NCBI GenBank assembly: GCA_030619885.1 | Contig: JAUXAN010000007.1 | Coordinates: 1-64,000 of the forward strand | Direction: 5' to 3' | Length of the DNA: 64,000 nucleotides | Origin: a bacterium | Lineage (GTDB): Bacteria; Hydrothermota; DG-26; JAUXAN01 | Shown here: positions 30,286 to 40,921 of the stretch, one piece after another | Layout: the number at the start of each line of letters is the position of its first letter | Numbering within the stretch: position 1 is the first letter of the stretch | Position numbers and translations under genes: made by a program | Notes under the pieces: model-generated | What the model was told of the DNA's origin: nothing | What the model saw: the letters and a program-made list of their open reading frames with translations, nothing else | Database searches by the model: none

Positions 30286-31203
30286 GTGGAGGTAGTTATG
30301 AAAAAGACTGTTTTTATTCTGTTTCTGGTCTTTTGTGTTTGTTTTAATCTGTATGCACAGAAGAAGAGTGGAGAATCCAAATACAAGGGTTTGAAAAAGC
30401 GAATAGCAGTGGTCGAGTTCGAAAACAAATCAGATTATGGAAGATATAATGTAGGACAGGGGATGTCCGATATGCTCACCACCGCTTTAGTGAAATCAGG
30501 ACGCTTCCAGGTGATAGAAAGGCAGGCGTTGGAAAAAGTTATGAAGGAGCAGAAACTTGGACTTACAGGTGCAGTCACACCACAATCTGCTGCACAGATA
30601 GGCAAGATTTTAGGTGTAGAGGTCATATGTGTAGGGAGTGTGAGTGAATTCGGAGAGAAGAAAGAGAAGACAGGAATAGGTTCAAAGAAAGTTGGTGGAC
30701 TTGGTTTAAAGAAGACGACTGCAAGGGTTGCAGTCGATGTCCGACTTATCAATACCACAACCGCTGAGATAATCACTGCAGAATCAGTTGCAAAAGAATC
30801 GTCAAAGAGGGGAATATCAGTTGCAACCCAGGAATTCCATTTCGGAACAGGTGCAGATTTTGATAAGACACTTGTAGGAAAAGCGACCAGAGAGGCGATA
30901 AATGAAATCGTTCATCTCGTAACCGAATCTATGAAAGGTATAGAATGGAAAGGAAAGATCATCAAAGCGAATGGAAAAATCTATATGAAGCCGGGAAGTG
31001 CAGCAGGTGTAAAAGTTGGCGATACATTCACAGTCTATTCTAAGGGAGAGGAACTGATCGACCCCGATACGGGGCTCGTCCTTGGAGCAGAAGAAGAGAA
31101 GATCGGCAAGATCAAGGTTATTGCGGTAAAAGATCAGTTTTCTACAGCGGTCGTCATATCCGGGAGTGGATTAAAAAAAGGCGATATAGTGAGAGTAAAA
31201 TGA
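30286..31203 (+). CDS. CsgG/HfaB-family protein with FlgT C-terminal-like domain
   Basis: IAVVEFENKSDYGRYNVGQGMSDMLTTALVKSGRFQVIERQALEKVMKEQKLGLTGAV. Confidence 0.75.
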   Translation: MEVVMKKTVFILFLVFCVCFNLYAQKKSGESKYKGLKKRIAVVEFENKSDYGRYNVGQGMSDMLTTALVKSGRFQVIERQALEKVMKEQKLGLTGAVTPQSAAQIGKILGVEVICVGSVSEFGEKKEKTGIGSKKVGGLGLKKTTARVAVDVRLINTTTAEIITAESVAKESSKRGISVATQEFHFGTGADFDKTLVGKATREAINEIVHLVTESMKGIEWKGKIIKANGKIYMKPGSAAGVKVGDTFTVYSKGEELIDPDTGLVLGAEEEKIGKIKVIAVKDQFSTAVVISGSGLKKGDIVRVK

Positions 31204-31213
31204 AGGGGGCGGA

Positions 31214-31945
31214 ATGAAGAATATAGTCACATTGGGGATTATCCTTTCAGGGATAGCCATCTGTGCTATAATGACTGATGCGAAGAAAGAGTCTGTCTGT
31301 GAGATCAGTTTCTACTACGGGGATGTTGAACTCAAGGGCAAAGGTGAGGACAAATGGGAAGAGGTGGACCTGGATCAGCCAGTTTACGAAGGCGATGCGG
31401 TTAAGACAATGGAGGATTCGAGGGCTGAACTTACCTTGATAGAAGGGAGTGCAATAAGGATTGATGAGAATTCTACTTTCAACATAACTACTTTAGCCAG
31501 AGAGGAAGATAAGATAGAGACAAAAACCGAACTGGTTATGGGAAGGATATGGAGTAATGTGAAAAAGTTGGCTACCGGGTCAAAACTGGAGATGGGCTCA
31601 CCCGTAGCAGTAGCTGCGGTTAGAGGAACTGTTTACAGAATGGATGTTGCACAGGATAAATCCACTAATTTGAAAGTATATGAGGGAGAAGTCGCAGTCT
31701 CAAATGTGCCTATTGAAAAGGGAGAGATAAAAAAGCCCGGAGTAGAAAGACCTACAGAGGTCGCTGGACCGCGCGAGGTAGAAGGACCAAAAGAAGTCAG
31801 TATGGAGGAGTGGATAGTCATAGTCCGTGCACAGATGGAAATTCATATTGCTCCAGACGGAAAGTATAGGATGAGAAAATTTGATTTAGTGGAAGATGCA
31901 AAAGATGAATGGGTAGCATGGAATAAAGAGAGAGATAAAAAGTAG
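31214..31945 (+). CDS. FecR-domain protein
   Basis: VYEGDAVKTMEDSRAELTLIEGSAIRIDENSTF; SPVAVAAVRGTVYRMDV. Confidence 0.75.
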   Translation: MKNIVTLGIILSGIAICAIMTDAKKESVCEISFYYGDVELKGKGEDKWEEVDLDQPVYEGDAVKTMEDSRAELTLIEGSAIRIDENSTFNITTLAREEDKIETKTELVMGRIWSNVKKLATGSKLEMGSPVAVAAVRGTVYRMDVAQDKSTNLKVYEGEVAVSNVPIEKGEIKKPGVERPTEVAGPREVEGPKEVSMEEWIVIVRAQMEIHIAPDGKYRMRKFDLVEDAKDEWVAWNKERDKK

Positions 31946-32127
31946 ACCAACGGGGTCAATCTGTAACTAATGTAGATTAAAAATTGGAAAATTTTCCATG
32001 ACCGGCAGTTTGACCCCATCTTGATTTTATGTAATATACAAGTCATTCTATATCCGACAGGATGAACGGGATAGGCAGAATTAGATAAAAATCCTGTTTA
32101 TCCTGTCCATTCCATACGGGTCTCAAG

Positions 32128-33924
32128 ATGAGAATTTGTGGAATTTTGTGGGTTCTTTCCATCCTAATAGTAAACATCGCATCTGCGGGAAATTCAATTG
32201 TCAGTAAGATTTCGTTCTCAGGAAACAAGGCGTTTTCTACAGAGGATTTAAAAAAGGTTATGAATTTGAAAGAAGGTATGGAATATGATGAGTATACCAT
32301 CAATCAGGATCTGAATAATATAATAAAATTGTACAAGAGAAAAGGTTATATCGAAGCAGAGATAGTGGATAAGCAGCTATCCTTCGATCCGGTTTCACAG
32401 ACAATAGAATATCTCTTTATTATTTCTGAGGGAGAGAGGGTGAAGGTCGGTGAAGTAAAAGTTGTTGGTGTAGAAACCATCTCTGAAGAAAAAATATTGA
32501 AATTGATTGGAATAAAAAAAGGTGAACAATTTGAATCTCCAAAACTCACAGTTTCAGAATATAAGATTGCGTCACTCTATTCAAATATGGGATATCTATA
32601 TTGCACTGTAAAAAATGAGGTTTTAACTATTGAAAAAGAAGCATTCATTACTTTCAAAATTGAAGAAGGACCAATCGTTGAGATTGGGAAGATAAAAATT
32701 GAAGGAAACAAAATTACGAGGAATGAAATTATAGAAAGAGAATTGACAATAAAGGAAGGGGATAAGTATATTCCTGAAAAGGTTTATGAAAGTCAGAAAA
32801 AAATCTACGGAACAAATCTGTTCAAAGATGTGGATTTCGAAAGCAGAGGTATAGAGGAGAGGAAAGAGGTCGTGGATATTGTCTTCATAGTAGAAGAAGT
32901 ATCTCCTATATGGATGGCTGTAGGAGCAGGTTATCAATCTCCTGACAGAGCATCTCTGGACATCGAAGTAGGGCATGACAATCTTTTTAACAATGGACAG
33001 AAAGCCTCACTCTCCTCATCATTTTTCTACGGTTTCAAAAATGTTGACGGAGAGATGAAGAATGAAGATGGTGAAAAAATTGGGCTCGACTATCTTGAAC
33101 CATATTTTTTAGGCTCGAAGTTCAAATTTATGCTCCATCTGTTTTATGAAAGAGACAGATTATACAGTATCGATAAAAATATGTACACAACCCAAATTGA
33201 GAAAGGTGCGAATGCTAAGATAGGTAGGTATATAGGTAAAGAACTTCAGTCTTATCTTCAGTACCAATACAAGGCAGCTTCAGTAGATACGGGTGGTGAA
33301 ATAACAGGAATAACTAACAGTCTCCTTTTTTCTATATCGAGGGACCAGAGGGACAATGTGTTTGACCCTCACCGTGGGAGTTACACATCTCTCTCATTAG
33401 AATATGCGGGCGGCATATTAAGCGGTAATAACCATTTCAAGAGGGCAATTACAGACATCAGTCTCTTCATTCATCCATTTAAATTTCTTGTAGTGGCTAT
33501 GCGAGTGAAGGGTGGGTGGCTTTCCCCTTTCGGAAAGAGTAAAAGTAAAGGAGTCTCTGGGACTGAAAAATTCGAGCTGGGAGGTTCTGAATCGATTAGA
33601 GGGTTTGATGAGGCTTCACTGGGTGTTTATGATGAAAGGGGAAGAAGGAGTGGGAATATAGTATTGAATGGGAATCTTGAACTCAGATTCACGCTCTTTG
33701 AAGTAAAGAAGTTTCCAGTAGGGATTGCAATTTTTAATGATTCAGGCGAGATATGGGAGAAGGAGGATGAAGTCAAATTGGACGATATAAAGTCTGGAGC
33801 AGGGGTAGGTATAAGGGTAGGAACACCAATTGGTCCTGCCAGGGTAGACTGTGCAATGGAGGCAAAACAGTGGGCTACAGGAGGAAGGGCAAAGTTGTAT
33901 TTCGCAATAGGTCACATATTTTAA
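32128..33924 (+). CDS. BamA/Omp85-family outer membrane assembly protein
   Basis: Multiple POTRA repeats then FELGGSESIRGFDEASLGVYD and C-terminal GPARVDCAMEAKQW. Confidence 0.85.
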   Translation: MRICGILWVLSILIVNIASAGNSIVSKISFSGNKAFSTEDLKKVMNLKEGMEYDEYTINQDLNNIIKLYKRKGYIEAEIVDKQLSFDPVSQTIEYLFIISEGERVKVGEVKVVGVETISEEKILKLIGIKKGEQFESPKLTVSEYKIASLYSNMGYLYCTVKNEVLTIEKEAFITFKIEEGPIVEIGKIKIEGNKITRNEIIERELTIKEGDKYIPEKVYESQKKIYGTNLFKDVDFESRGIEERKEVVDIVFIVEEVSPIWMAVGAGYQSPDRASLDIEVGHDNLFNNGQKASLSSSFFYGFKNVDGEMKNEDGEKIGLDYLEPYFLGSKFKFMLHLFYERDRLYSIDKNMYTTQIEKGANAKIGRYIGKELQSYLQYQYKAASVDTGGEITGITNSLLFSISRDQRDNVFDPHRGSYTSLSLEYAGGILSGNNHFKRAITDISLFIHPFKFLVVAMRVKGGWLSPFGKSKSKGVSGTEKFELGGSESIRGFDEASLGVYDERGRRSGNIVLNGNLELRFTLFEVKKFPVGIAIFNDSGEIWEKEDEVKLDDIKSGAGVGIRVGTPIGPARVDCAMEAKQWATGGRAKLYFAIGHIF

Positions 33925-33931
33925 AAGTTCC

Positions 33932-34909
33932 CTACTTGTCCTGATCTCGTGGCTCAGGACTCAAGAAAAAATCACTGACTTTGACACTGTCTTCTATCAA
34001 TCCTTCGGCGAAGTAAAAGTCTGCCAATTTCTGTATCGCATCTTCGGTTATCTCACCTAATTTTTGAACTTCGAGTAAACTTATTTTCCTCGACTCACTT
34101 CTCGTGACTTTTGTATAATTGGTCAGAGAATTTCTTGCCTCAGCAGAGTTCTCCCGTTTAAGATCTATTATACTATCTATCTGGTGTAAAAAGATGGATG
34201 CGCCTTCCATTTCAGTTTTGATGAAATTGGATGAGAAGATAGCAGCACAGATTGGATATGGGTCAAATAGAGCGCAGATCGGATCCTTAGAAAGTATTCT
34301 GTAATCCTTTCTTTCTAAACTTTTGGTAAGCCACGGCTCATAAATGAGCAGGGCATCTATCTTCTTTTCTCTTAACGAGTCTAACATCGTCGAAAAAGGG
34401 AGTTGCTCCAATGTGATATATTTCTCTTGTATGGAATCTACAAGTGTCTTCTTCAATAAAGTGTATTCAAAAGGATCTGTCCTGCAACCTACCTTCTTTT
34501 TTCCAAGTTGCTTCATCTTCTTCAATTTTGAATCACTGTTAACAATCAATGCACCGTAAGGAGAAAAGGTAGTAGGGCTGGAATAATATGATAGAAACAC
34601 TTTCATATCCTCCGGTGAACCGTGCTTGAGGAGCAACGACCATGGCAGACAGAAGAAGGCATCGATACCATTAGATTTGAAGGAATCCATCGCCTCTGTA
34701 TAAGATGAGAACTCAACCAGATTCACATCCAGATTTGCATCTTTAAATATGTATCGATCGTTACCAAGATAAAGAGGATAGTTTGGAATATCTGGTAGAT
34801 GTCCAACTTTCATCTTTATAGGTTTTTTCAGCGCCCACTGGGGAATAGTCACTAAAAGGGCAATCAGAACGATAAGGATTATTATTATAATATTCAATAA
34901 TTTATTCAT
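33932..34909 (-). CDS. Membrane-tethered NMT1/SsuA-like substrate-binding protein
   Basis: N-term TM; KVGHLPDIPNYPLYLGNDRYIFKDANLDVNLVEF; DALLIYEPW. Confidence 0.75.
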   Translation of the reverse strand: MNKLLNIIIIILIVLIALLVTIPQWALKKPIKMKVGHLPDIPNYPLYLGNDRYIFKDANLDVNLVEFSSYTEAMDSFKSNGIDAFFCLPWSLLLKHGSPEDMKVFLSYYSSPTTFSPYGALIVNSDSKLKKMKQLGKKKVGCRTDPFEYTLLKKTLVDSIQEKYITLEQLPFSTMLDSLREKKIDALLIYEPWLTKSLERKDYRILSKDPICALFDPYPICAAIFSSNFIKTEMEGASIFLHQIDSIIDLKRENSAEARNSLTNYTKVTRSESRKISLLEVQKLGEITEDAIQKLADFYFAEGLIEDSVKVSDFFLSPEPRDQDK

Positions 34910-34945
34910 TTTTCCTCCTTGTATGATTTTGTAATTTTATAAGTT

Positions 34946-36253
34946 CTATCCTTTGATACTGAATTTTCTGACTACATTTTTCTGTCGCTCGGCAGATTCG
35001 GCAAGTGATTGAGCCAGTGAAGATATCTCTTCCACACTTGCGGTCTGCTGTTCGACTGAGGCGGATACTTCTTCCATACTTGCTGCTGTTTCAGTCGCTA
35101 TTGCAGAGATTCCTTTTATCGTCTCCAGCAGTTTATTTGTAGTATGGGTCTGTTTTGACGTAGCATCAGCGATCTGTCCTATCATATTTTTGACGAGGTT
35201 TACCGTCTTATAAATATCTACAAAGTTTGCCTTTGCATTCAATACCGTATCCTTTCCCTGCTCAATCTTTACTGCATTTTTCTCCATCGCCTCGACAGTG
35301 GCATTTATATCGAACTGGGTCTTCCGTATGAGTTCACTCACATCTGTAGACGCTCTTTCCGATTCTATGGCAAGCCTGCGTATCTCATCAGCAACCACAG
35401 CAAATCCCTTTCCTTCTTCTCCGACTCTTGCGGCTTCAATTGCAGCGTTTAAAGCCAAAAGATCGGTCTGCTCTGCAATATCGGTAATAAATTCTATCAC
35501 ATTACCTATCTTACTGGAACTTTCTTTCAGCCCTTCTATAACCTTTGATACTTCAGTAGACATCGTATGTATTTCCTTCATCCTATCAACTGCGTTCTCC
35601 GCTACTTCCTGTCCTTTACTCGATGTAGTTTCAGCCTTTTTAGACGAGACAGTAGCCATATTTACCTGCGAATCTATTCCCTTTGCTAAAGATGACAAAT
35701 TCTCTGTCTCTTTCGAGAATCCCTTCACCTCCTCAGACTGTTTTGTCGCTCCCTGTGCAACATCCTGCACAGTCACTGATATTTCTTCAATAGATGCACT
35801 CATCTCTTCGATTGATGCAGAAAGACTCTGGGCAGTTTCAGCAACATTATCGGAAACTTTAATAACTTCTAAAACTAAATTTTTAATGTTCTCCACGAAT
35901 TTATTGAGATAACCGGCGAGTTTACCAAATACATCCTTTGTCTGGAATGAAAATTTCTGGGAGAAATCCAGTTTCCCTTCGGCAATTGTTTTCAATGCTG
36001 TTGCAAAATAGTATACTCTGTTCAGTATCAGTCTTTTGAAAAGATAGAAATTGACCATACCTACCCCAACTCCAATCGCAACTGAGATGGAGAAAAAAAT
36101 TATATATGTATATCTTTCCCATACAACGAAGGGGGAGACAATGAGTGCAAACAGAATTCCAATCGAAACACCCACAACGAGCATGAAGAATAGAAGTTGT
36201 TTTACCAGATCGGTCTTCAATTCTTCGTAAAATTTCTTTAAAAAATTCTGCAC
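34946..36253 (-). CDS. Methyl-accepting chemotaxis protein without large periplasmic domain
   Basis: [40 protein letters not shown]; two closely spaced TM helices. Confidence 0.92.
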   Translation of the reverse strand: MQNFLKKFYEELKTDLVKQLLFFMLVVGVSIGILFALIVSPFVVWERYTYIIFFSISVAIGVGVGMVNFYLFKRLILNRVYYFATALKTIAEGKLDFSQKFSFQTKDVFGKLAGYLNKFVENIKNLVLEVIKVSDNVAETAQSLSASIEEMSASIEEISVTVQDVAQGATKQSEEVKGFSKETENLSSLAKGIDSQVNMATVSSKKAETTSSKGQEVAENAVDRMKEIHTMSTEVSKVIEGLKESSSKIGNVIEFITDIAEQTDLLALNAAIEAARVGEEGKGFAVVADEIRRLAIESERASTDVSELIRKTQFDINATVEAMEKNAVKIEQGKDTVLNAKANFVDIYKTVNLVKNMIGQIADATSKQTHTTNKLLETIKGISAIATETAASMEEVSASVEQQTASVEEISSLAQSLAESAERQKNVVRKFSIKG

Positions 36254-36287
36254 TATTATATTTTAATACAAAAATAATCGTTCATTG

Positions 36288-36971
36288 TCAAGAAAAAACT
36301 TTATTGCCAGTCGTCTTCCGAAGTTCTACTGATAACTCCTCCACTTCAGAAGGCTTGAGTGTCTGTTCCACATCTAAAAGGATTATTATTCTATTATCAA
36401 GCCTTCCGATACCTGTAAGATAACCAGGTTCTCTGTCTGCAAAAGGATGGGGTAGAGGATGCTGGTCACTTTCGGCTAATTTTACTATCCCGGTTAAAAC
36501 ATCCACTAAAACCCCAACCTCTTCGTTGCCAATCTTGACGATGATTATCATCTCTGGCTTATGGGTAGAAGATATGTTAAGTCTTTTCTTTAAATCAATT
36601 ACAGGAACCACTTTACCAAGAAGGTGTATAACACCGAGGACAAAAGACGGAAGATGAGGCAGTGGGGTGGTCTCCTGATTTTCAACTACCCTCACCACAT
36701 TCAAAATATTGATACCATACTCCTCATCCGCTACTTTAAAACAGACCACCTGGACCTCCTTTGGAATAACAAATGGCTTGGGTGAAGGAACTGGTTTAAT
36801 GGATAGCTTGGGTGTGGGAACAGGTTCGACCTTTTTGAGGGCTGAAGGTTTTATTTTGTTCTTTTTCTCTTTGGGTATCTTTGGCTTCTCCTCTACGATC
36901 TCCTTCTTCTCAACTCCTTCCTTTTTTATCTCGTATCTCTCTAAAATCTTCTTAAAACTAATCTTTGGCAT
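36288..36971 (-). CDS. CheW-domain protein with Pro/Lys-rich N-terminus
   Basis: ADEEYGINILNVVRVVENQETTPLPHLPSFVLGVIHLLGKVVPVIDLKKRL. Confidence 0.88.
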   Translation of the reverse strand: MPKISFKKILERYEIKKEGVEKKEIVEEKPKIPKEKKNKIKPSALKKVEPVPTPKLSIKPVPSPKPFVIPKEVQVVCFKVADEEYGINILNVVRVVENQETTPLPHLPSFVLGVIHLLGKVVPVIDLKKRLNISSTHKPEMIIIVKIGNEEVGVLVDVLTGIVKLAESDQHPLPHPFADREPGYLTGIGRLDNRIIILLDVEQTLKPSEVEELSVELRKTTGNKVFS

Positions 36972-37779
36972 CGCTCTCTACCATCAATTCATTGACAACA
37001 TCGCAGATTATATCTTTGGTAATTAGCTTTACATTCTGGGAATAACCGACAAATAAAGCATTCTGACAGATATGGTTTATCAACCTTGGTATCCCTTTCG
37101 AAAACCTGTAAATCTCTCGTATGGATCTCTTATCGAATATCTGTCTTTTCACTCCTTTTGCAATTTTCAGTCGGTGGTTTATATACTCTTCGGTCTCCTT
37201 TTGTGAAAGCGGACCAAGATGGTATCTTATTGCTATCCTCTGCAGAAATGCTTTGAAATCCTTAATTTTTTTATCAAGCTCTGGCTGTCCGAACAGGATG
37301 ATCTGAAGTAATTTTGAATCTTCTGTTTCATAGTTGGAGAGAAGTCTTATCTCTTCCAATACCCGTCTACATAGAAGTTGTGCCTCATCTATTAAAAGTG
37401 TTAGAGTCAAACCTTCATTCTTTCCCGCGTACAGAATCTTTTCCAACTGTCTCAAAATGCGAAATTTCGACCTGGCAGGGTTTTCTTCTCCAAATGATTG
37501 AATTGCATTACATAGAAATTGATTGGGCGTTAAGACGGGATTGATGATTGTTGCAATTTTGAATTTGTCTTTTTCAAGTGTAGATGCAATGGATCTCAAG
37601 AGCATGGTCTTACCTGTTCCAATTTCACCTATAATGAGAGCAATTCCACCTTTTATCTCTTTGATGTTGTAAATCAATCTGGCGAAGGATTCAGTATATT
37701 CTGAAGATGGATAAAGAAACTTCAAATCAGGTGTATTTAGGAAAGGTTTAAGTTTAAGACCCCAATATTTTTCAATCAT
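36958..37779 (-). CDS. ExeA/GspA-type AAA ATPase
   Basis: YWGLKLKPFLNTPDLKFLYPS, GEIGTGKTMLLRSI, LLIDEAQLL. Confidence 0.88.
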   Translation of the reverse strand: MIEKYWGLKLKPFLNTPDLKFLYPSSEYTESFARLIYNIKEIKGGIALIIGEIGTGKTMLLRSIASTLEKDKFKIATIINPVLTPNQFLCNAIQSFGEENPARSKFRILRQLEKILYAGKNEGLTLTLLIDEAQLLCRRVLEEIRLLSNYETEDSKLLQIILFGQPELDKKIKDFKAFLQRIAIRYHLGPLSQKETEEYINHRLKIAKGVKRQIFDKRSIREIYRFSKGIPRLINHICQNALFVGYSQNVKLITKDIICDVVNELMVESDAKD

Positions 37780-38609
37780 CCAAGTTCCTCTTTAGCTAAT
37801 TTCCCCCACTGGGATTTTGGATTTATCTTGATGCATTTATGTAAAGCATCTTTCCCTTCTTTTTTCATCCCTTTTTTAAAATAGGTTAACCCCAGTTGAT
37901 AATATGCTTCCTGGAGATTCGGACCAATCTTTATGGCTTGGTTCAGAAAGTTTACTGCGTCGTCCAACATATCCCTATCGAAGTAAACGAGGCCAAGATA
38001 ATAATGTGCATAAAGGGTGGCGGTTCTATCTCTATTTAGTTTTATTACCTTGCTCAGATGTTCAATAGCTTCACCAAATATATTTTTTTTATAACAGATC
38101 AAACCGATATTACTTCGTGCTATGCAGTCATTGGGATCGAGACGGAGTACCTTCGAGTATATGGATAGTGCACGGTCGTAGTCTTCCTTTTTCATATAAG
38201 CCCAGCCCAAGAGTCCCAATATCTTCTTATTTTCAGGTGAGAGTTTGTTGCTTTTTTCCAATACCTCAACGGCGGCATCATAGTTACCTATGGCTATATA
38301 GTTCCATCCCTTGTCTATAAGTGTTAAAATATTGACAGGGGAAATCTTAATAGCCTGAACAAAGGAACTCAAACCTTCGGGAGATCCTTTACTACTTATC
38401 ACTTCAACAGCCTTCAACTCCTTTGCCACATCTTCAACATATTTTTTTAACTCGGTAAATTTATCAATGTAGATTCCGAGCTCTTTGTAAAAAATCGCAA
38501 TCTCTCTTTTCAAGGAATTCTTCTCTCTATCGGTCTTCACCTTGCTCAATTTATTCTCGAGTTTAAGAAATCTCTCCTGCAGGTCTTTAAATAGAGAACT
38601 GAAAGGCAT
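37776..38609 (-). CDS. TPR protein
   Basis: Tandem TPRs; stop/start overlap with ExeA-like gene. Confidence 0.8.
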   Translation of the reverse strand: MPFSSLFKDLQERFLKLENKLSKVKTDREKNSLKREIAIFYKELGIYIDKFTELKKYVEDVAKELKAVEVISSKGSPEGLSSFVQAIKISPVNILTLIDKGWNYIAIGNYDAAVEVLEKSNKLSPENKKILGLLGWAYMKKEDYDRALSIYSKVLRLDPNDCIARSNIGLICYKKNIFGEAIEHLSKVIKLNRDRTATLYAHYYLGLVYFDRDMLDDAVNFLNQAIKIGPNLQEAYYQLGLTYFKKGMKKEGKDALHKCIKINPKSQWGKLAKEELG

Positions 38610-38761
38610 GATAAAATATTAACATTCTTTTAAAAAAAGTCAACCAAAAACTTGTCGATTACGTACCACAAAACTTTTTTCTGTGTTTATCCCTGTCAAC
38701 GTCAGTGGTACTCCGCTTCTTTTTCTCTTGACATTTTGTATTATACATAGTAGATAAAAAT

Positions 38762-38941
38762 ATGCCTGTACCTAAGAAGAAACATTCGAAGTCACGAACA
38801 AGGAAAAGAAGGGCAAACTGGAAGGTTAAGCAAATACACTTCTGTGAGTGTCCCAGGTGTCATCAGCCCAAACTCCCTCATAGGGTATGTCAGAACTGCG
38901 GTTATTACAAAGATGTAGAGTATATAACACCAAAAGAGTGA
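38762..38941 (+). CDS. rpmF: 50S ribosomal protein L32, 59 aa, missing from ORF track
   Basis: MPVPKKKHSKSRTRKRRANWKVKQIHFCECPRCHQPKLPHRVCQNCGYYKDVEYITPKE*. Confidence 0.93.
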   Translation: MPVPKKKHSKSRTRKRRANWKVKQIHFCECPRCHQPKLPHRVCQNCGYYKDVEYITPKE

Positions 38942-38942
38942 T

Positions 38943-39932
38943 ATGAAGGTTGTAGTCGATGCAATGGGAGGAGACAATGCTCCTGATGCTTTAATTGAAG
39001 GGGCAGTTCAATCTCTTGAACTCTCGAAAGAACCACTTCAAATTATCCTCACAGGCGATGAGAGTTTAATCAAGTCTAAACTCAACGGAAAAGTTAGTGG
39101 ACTTGAAATCGTACATACGACAGATGTAGTCTCATCTGATGAATCCCCAACCTCTGCATTAAAACAAAAAAAGAATTCTTCAATCGCTGTTGGTATAAAA
39201 TTACAGAAGCAAGGAAGAGCGGATGCGTTCATTTCAGCAGGAAATACGGGTGCGGTTATGGCATCTTCTCTCTTCATTCTCGATAGACTAAAGGGTGTAT
39301 CGAGACCTTCTCTGGCAGCCTTCTTCCCTACTTTGAGAGAATATATCATCGTAATTGATGTCGGTGCCAATACAGATTGTAAGCCATTAAATCTTCTCCA
39401 ATTTGCAATTATGGGTTCAATCTATGTCGAATATGTGCTTGAGAGAAAGAATCCTAAAGTGGGTCTTTTAAATATTGGTGAGGAACCTTCAAAGGGGGAC
39501 GAGTTGACCCGGGAGGCTTATAAGTTACTCTCTAAAAGCAATTTGAACTTTTCAGGGAATATCGAAGGACAGGATGTTCTCACGGGTGAGGCGGATGTAG
39601 TTGTTTGCGATGGGTTCACCGGAAATGTCATCCTTAAATTCACAGAGAGTTTGAGGAACCTTCTGCTTAACTATCTCCGTATCTACTCCAGAAAAAAACC
39701 GAGGGTCAAGATGGGTATAAGCCTTCTTACACCATTTCTTGATGACTTGAAGAATAAATTGAATTATGAGGAATACGGTGGTGCACCTCTGTTGGGTGTT
39801 AATGGTATAAGCATAGTCTGTCATGGCAAGTCCTCACCAACAGCAATAAGAAATGCAATTTTTGTAGCCAATCGATGCGCTGCCCAGAAAATTCATAAGA
39901 AGATAGAAAAAGAACTCAGAGCCACCTCTTGA
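38943..39932 (+). CDS. plsX: Phosphate acyltransferase PlsX
   Basis: VVVDAMGGDNAPDALIEGAV, SAGNTGAVMA, VCDGFTGNVILK; adjacent to rpmF. Confidence 0.95.
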   Translation: MKVVVDAMGGDNAPDALIEGAVQSLELSKEPLQIILTGDESLIKSKLNGKVSGLEIVHTTDVVSSDESPTSALKQKKNSSIAVGIKLQKQGRADAFISAGNTGAVMASSLFILDRLKGVSRPSLAAFFPTLREYIIVIDVGANTDCKPLNLLQFAIMGSIYVEYVLERKNPKVGLLNIGEEPSKGDELTREAYKLLSKSNLNFSGNIEGQDVLTGEADVVVCDGFTGNVILKFTESLRNLLLNYLRIYSRKKPRVKMGISLLTPFLDDLKNKLNYEEYGGAPLLGVNGISIVCHGKSSPTAIRNAIFVANRCAAQKIHKKIEKELRATS

Positions 39933-40177
39933 TTTTTACTCAATAGATGTAGTATGTAAGTCATTTTAAAAATATGGACGCAGGTATACACAGATTCGGA
40001 GTCGTTAAAAGTTTGACGGTAACGAAGCCCGCATCGTGAAGCGGTCAACGGTTACGGTTATAAAGAAGGATCAAAAAAGACAGATTCCGTCACCGACGGA
40101 CGAAACGGGCATCGTAACCGATTAACGTAACCGAGTGACTGTAGCTAAAAATCAGTGGTTTAAATTTATGTTTTTAA

Positions 40178-40921
40178 ATGGATAAAGATATAAAGTTTCT
40201 GCTTGAAAAACTGAAAGATAAGAAATATCTCGTCGTTTTAACTGGCGCTGGCGTGTCAGCCGAATCAGGGATACCTACATTTAGAGGGACCGATGGCTTA
40301 TGGAAGGAGTTCAAGTCAGAAGAACTTGCTACCCCACAAGCATTTTCACAGAACCCAGAATTAGTATGGAAATGGTATGAACATAGAAGAGAGATTATTA
40401 AAAAGGCAGAACCTAACCCCGCACATCTGGCAGTCGCCAGACTTGAAGAACTCTTCCCCGAATTTATGTTAATTACCCAGAATATAGATAACCTTCACAG
40501 GAAGGCAGGAAATAAAAAAATCGTGGAACTTCACGGGAATATATTCAGGTACAGATGCTCAAATGATGGAAGAATCTTCACCAACCTTCCAGAGTCAGAT
40601 GAGATTCCACCGAGATGTGAATGCGGCGGTTATATCAGACCAGATGTTGTATGGTTTGGTGAGAGTCTACCCGAAGATGCTTTGAATGTCGCTTTTCAAT
40701 CTTCTTCTAGTTGTGATGTTATGTTCGTTGTTGGTACATCGGCACTTGTTCAACCAGCTGCATCACTGCCAGCTCTCGCAAAAAGAAATGGCAGTTTTCT
40801 TGTAGAGATAAATTTAGAACCGACCCCTATAAGCAGTATAGTGGATAAATCATTTTTTGCAAAGGCGGGTGAAATCCTGCCAGAAATCGTAACAAAATTA
40901 TGCGATACGATGTCATCATAG
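40178..40921 (+). CDS. Sirtuin (SIR2) NAD-dependent deacylase
   Basis: LTGAGVSAESGIPTFRG, TQNIDNLHRKAG, ELHGN, PDVVWFGE. Confidence 0.95.
   Translation: MDKDIKFLLEKLKDKKYLVVLTGAGVSAESGIPTFRGTDGLWKEFKSEELATPQAFSQNPELVWKWYEHRREIIKKAEPNPAHLAVARLEELFPEFMLITQNIDNLHRKAGNKKIVELHGNIFRYRCSNDGRIFTNLPESDEIPPRCECGGYIRPDVVWFGESLPEDALNVAFQSSSSCDVMFVVGTSALVQPAASLPALAKRNGSFLVEINLEPTPISSIVDKSFFAKAGEILPEIVTKLCDTMSS

Noticed and set aside
30198-30428. Minus-strand ORFs inside the CsgG/FlgT region
   Set aside because: Opposite to convincing secreted-protein genes with RBS and signal peptides
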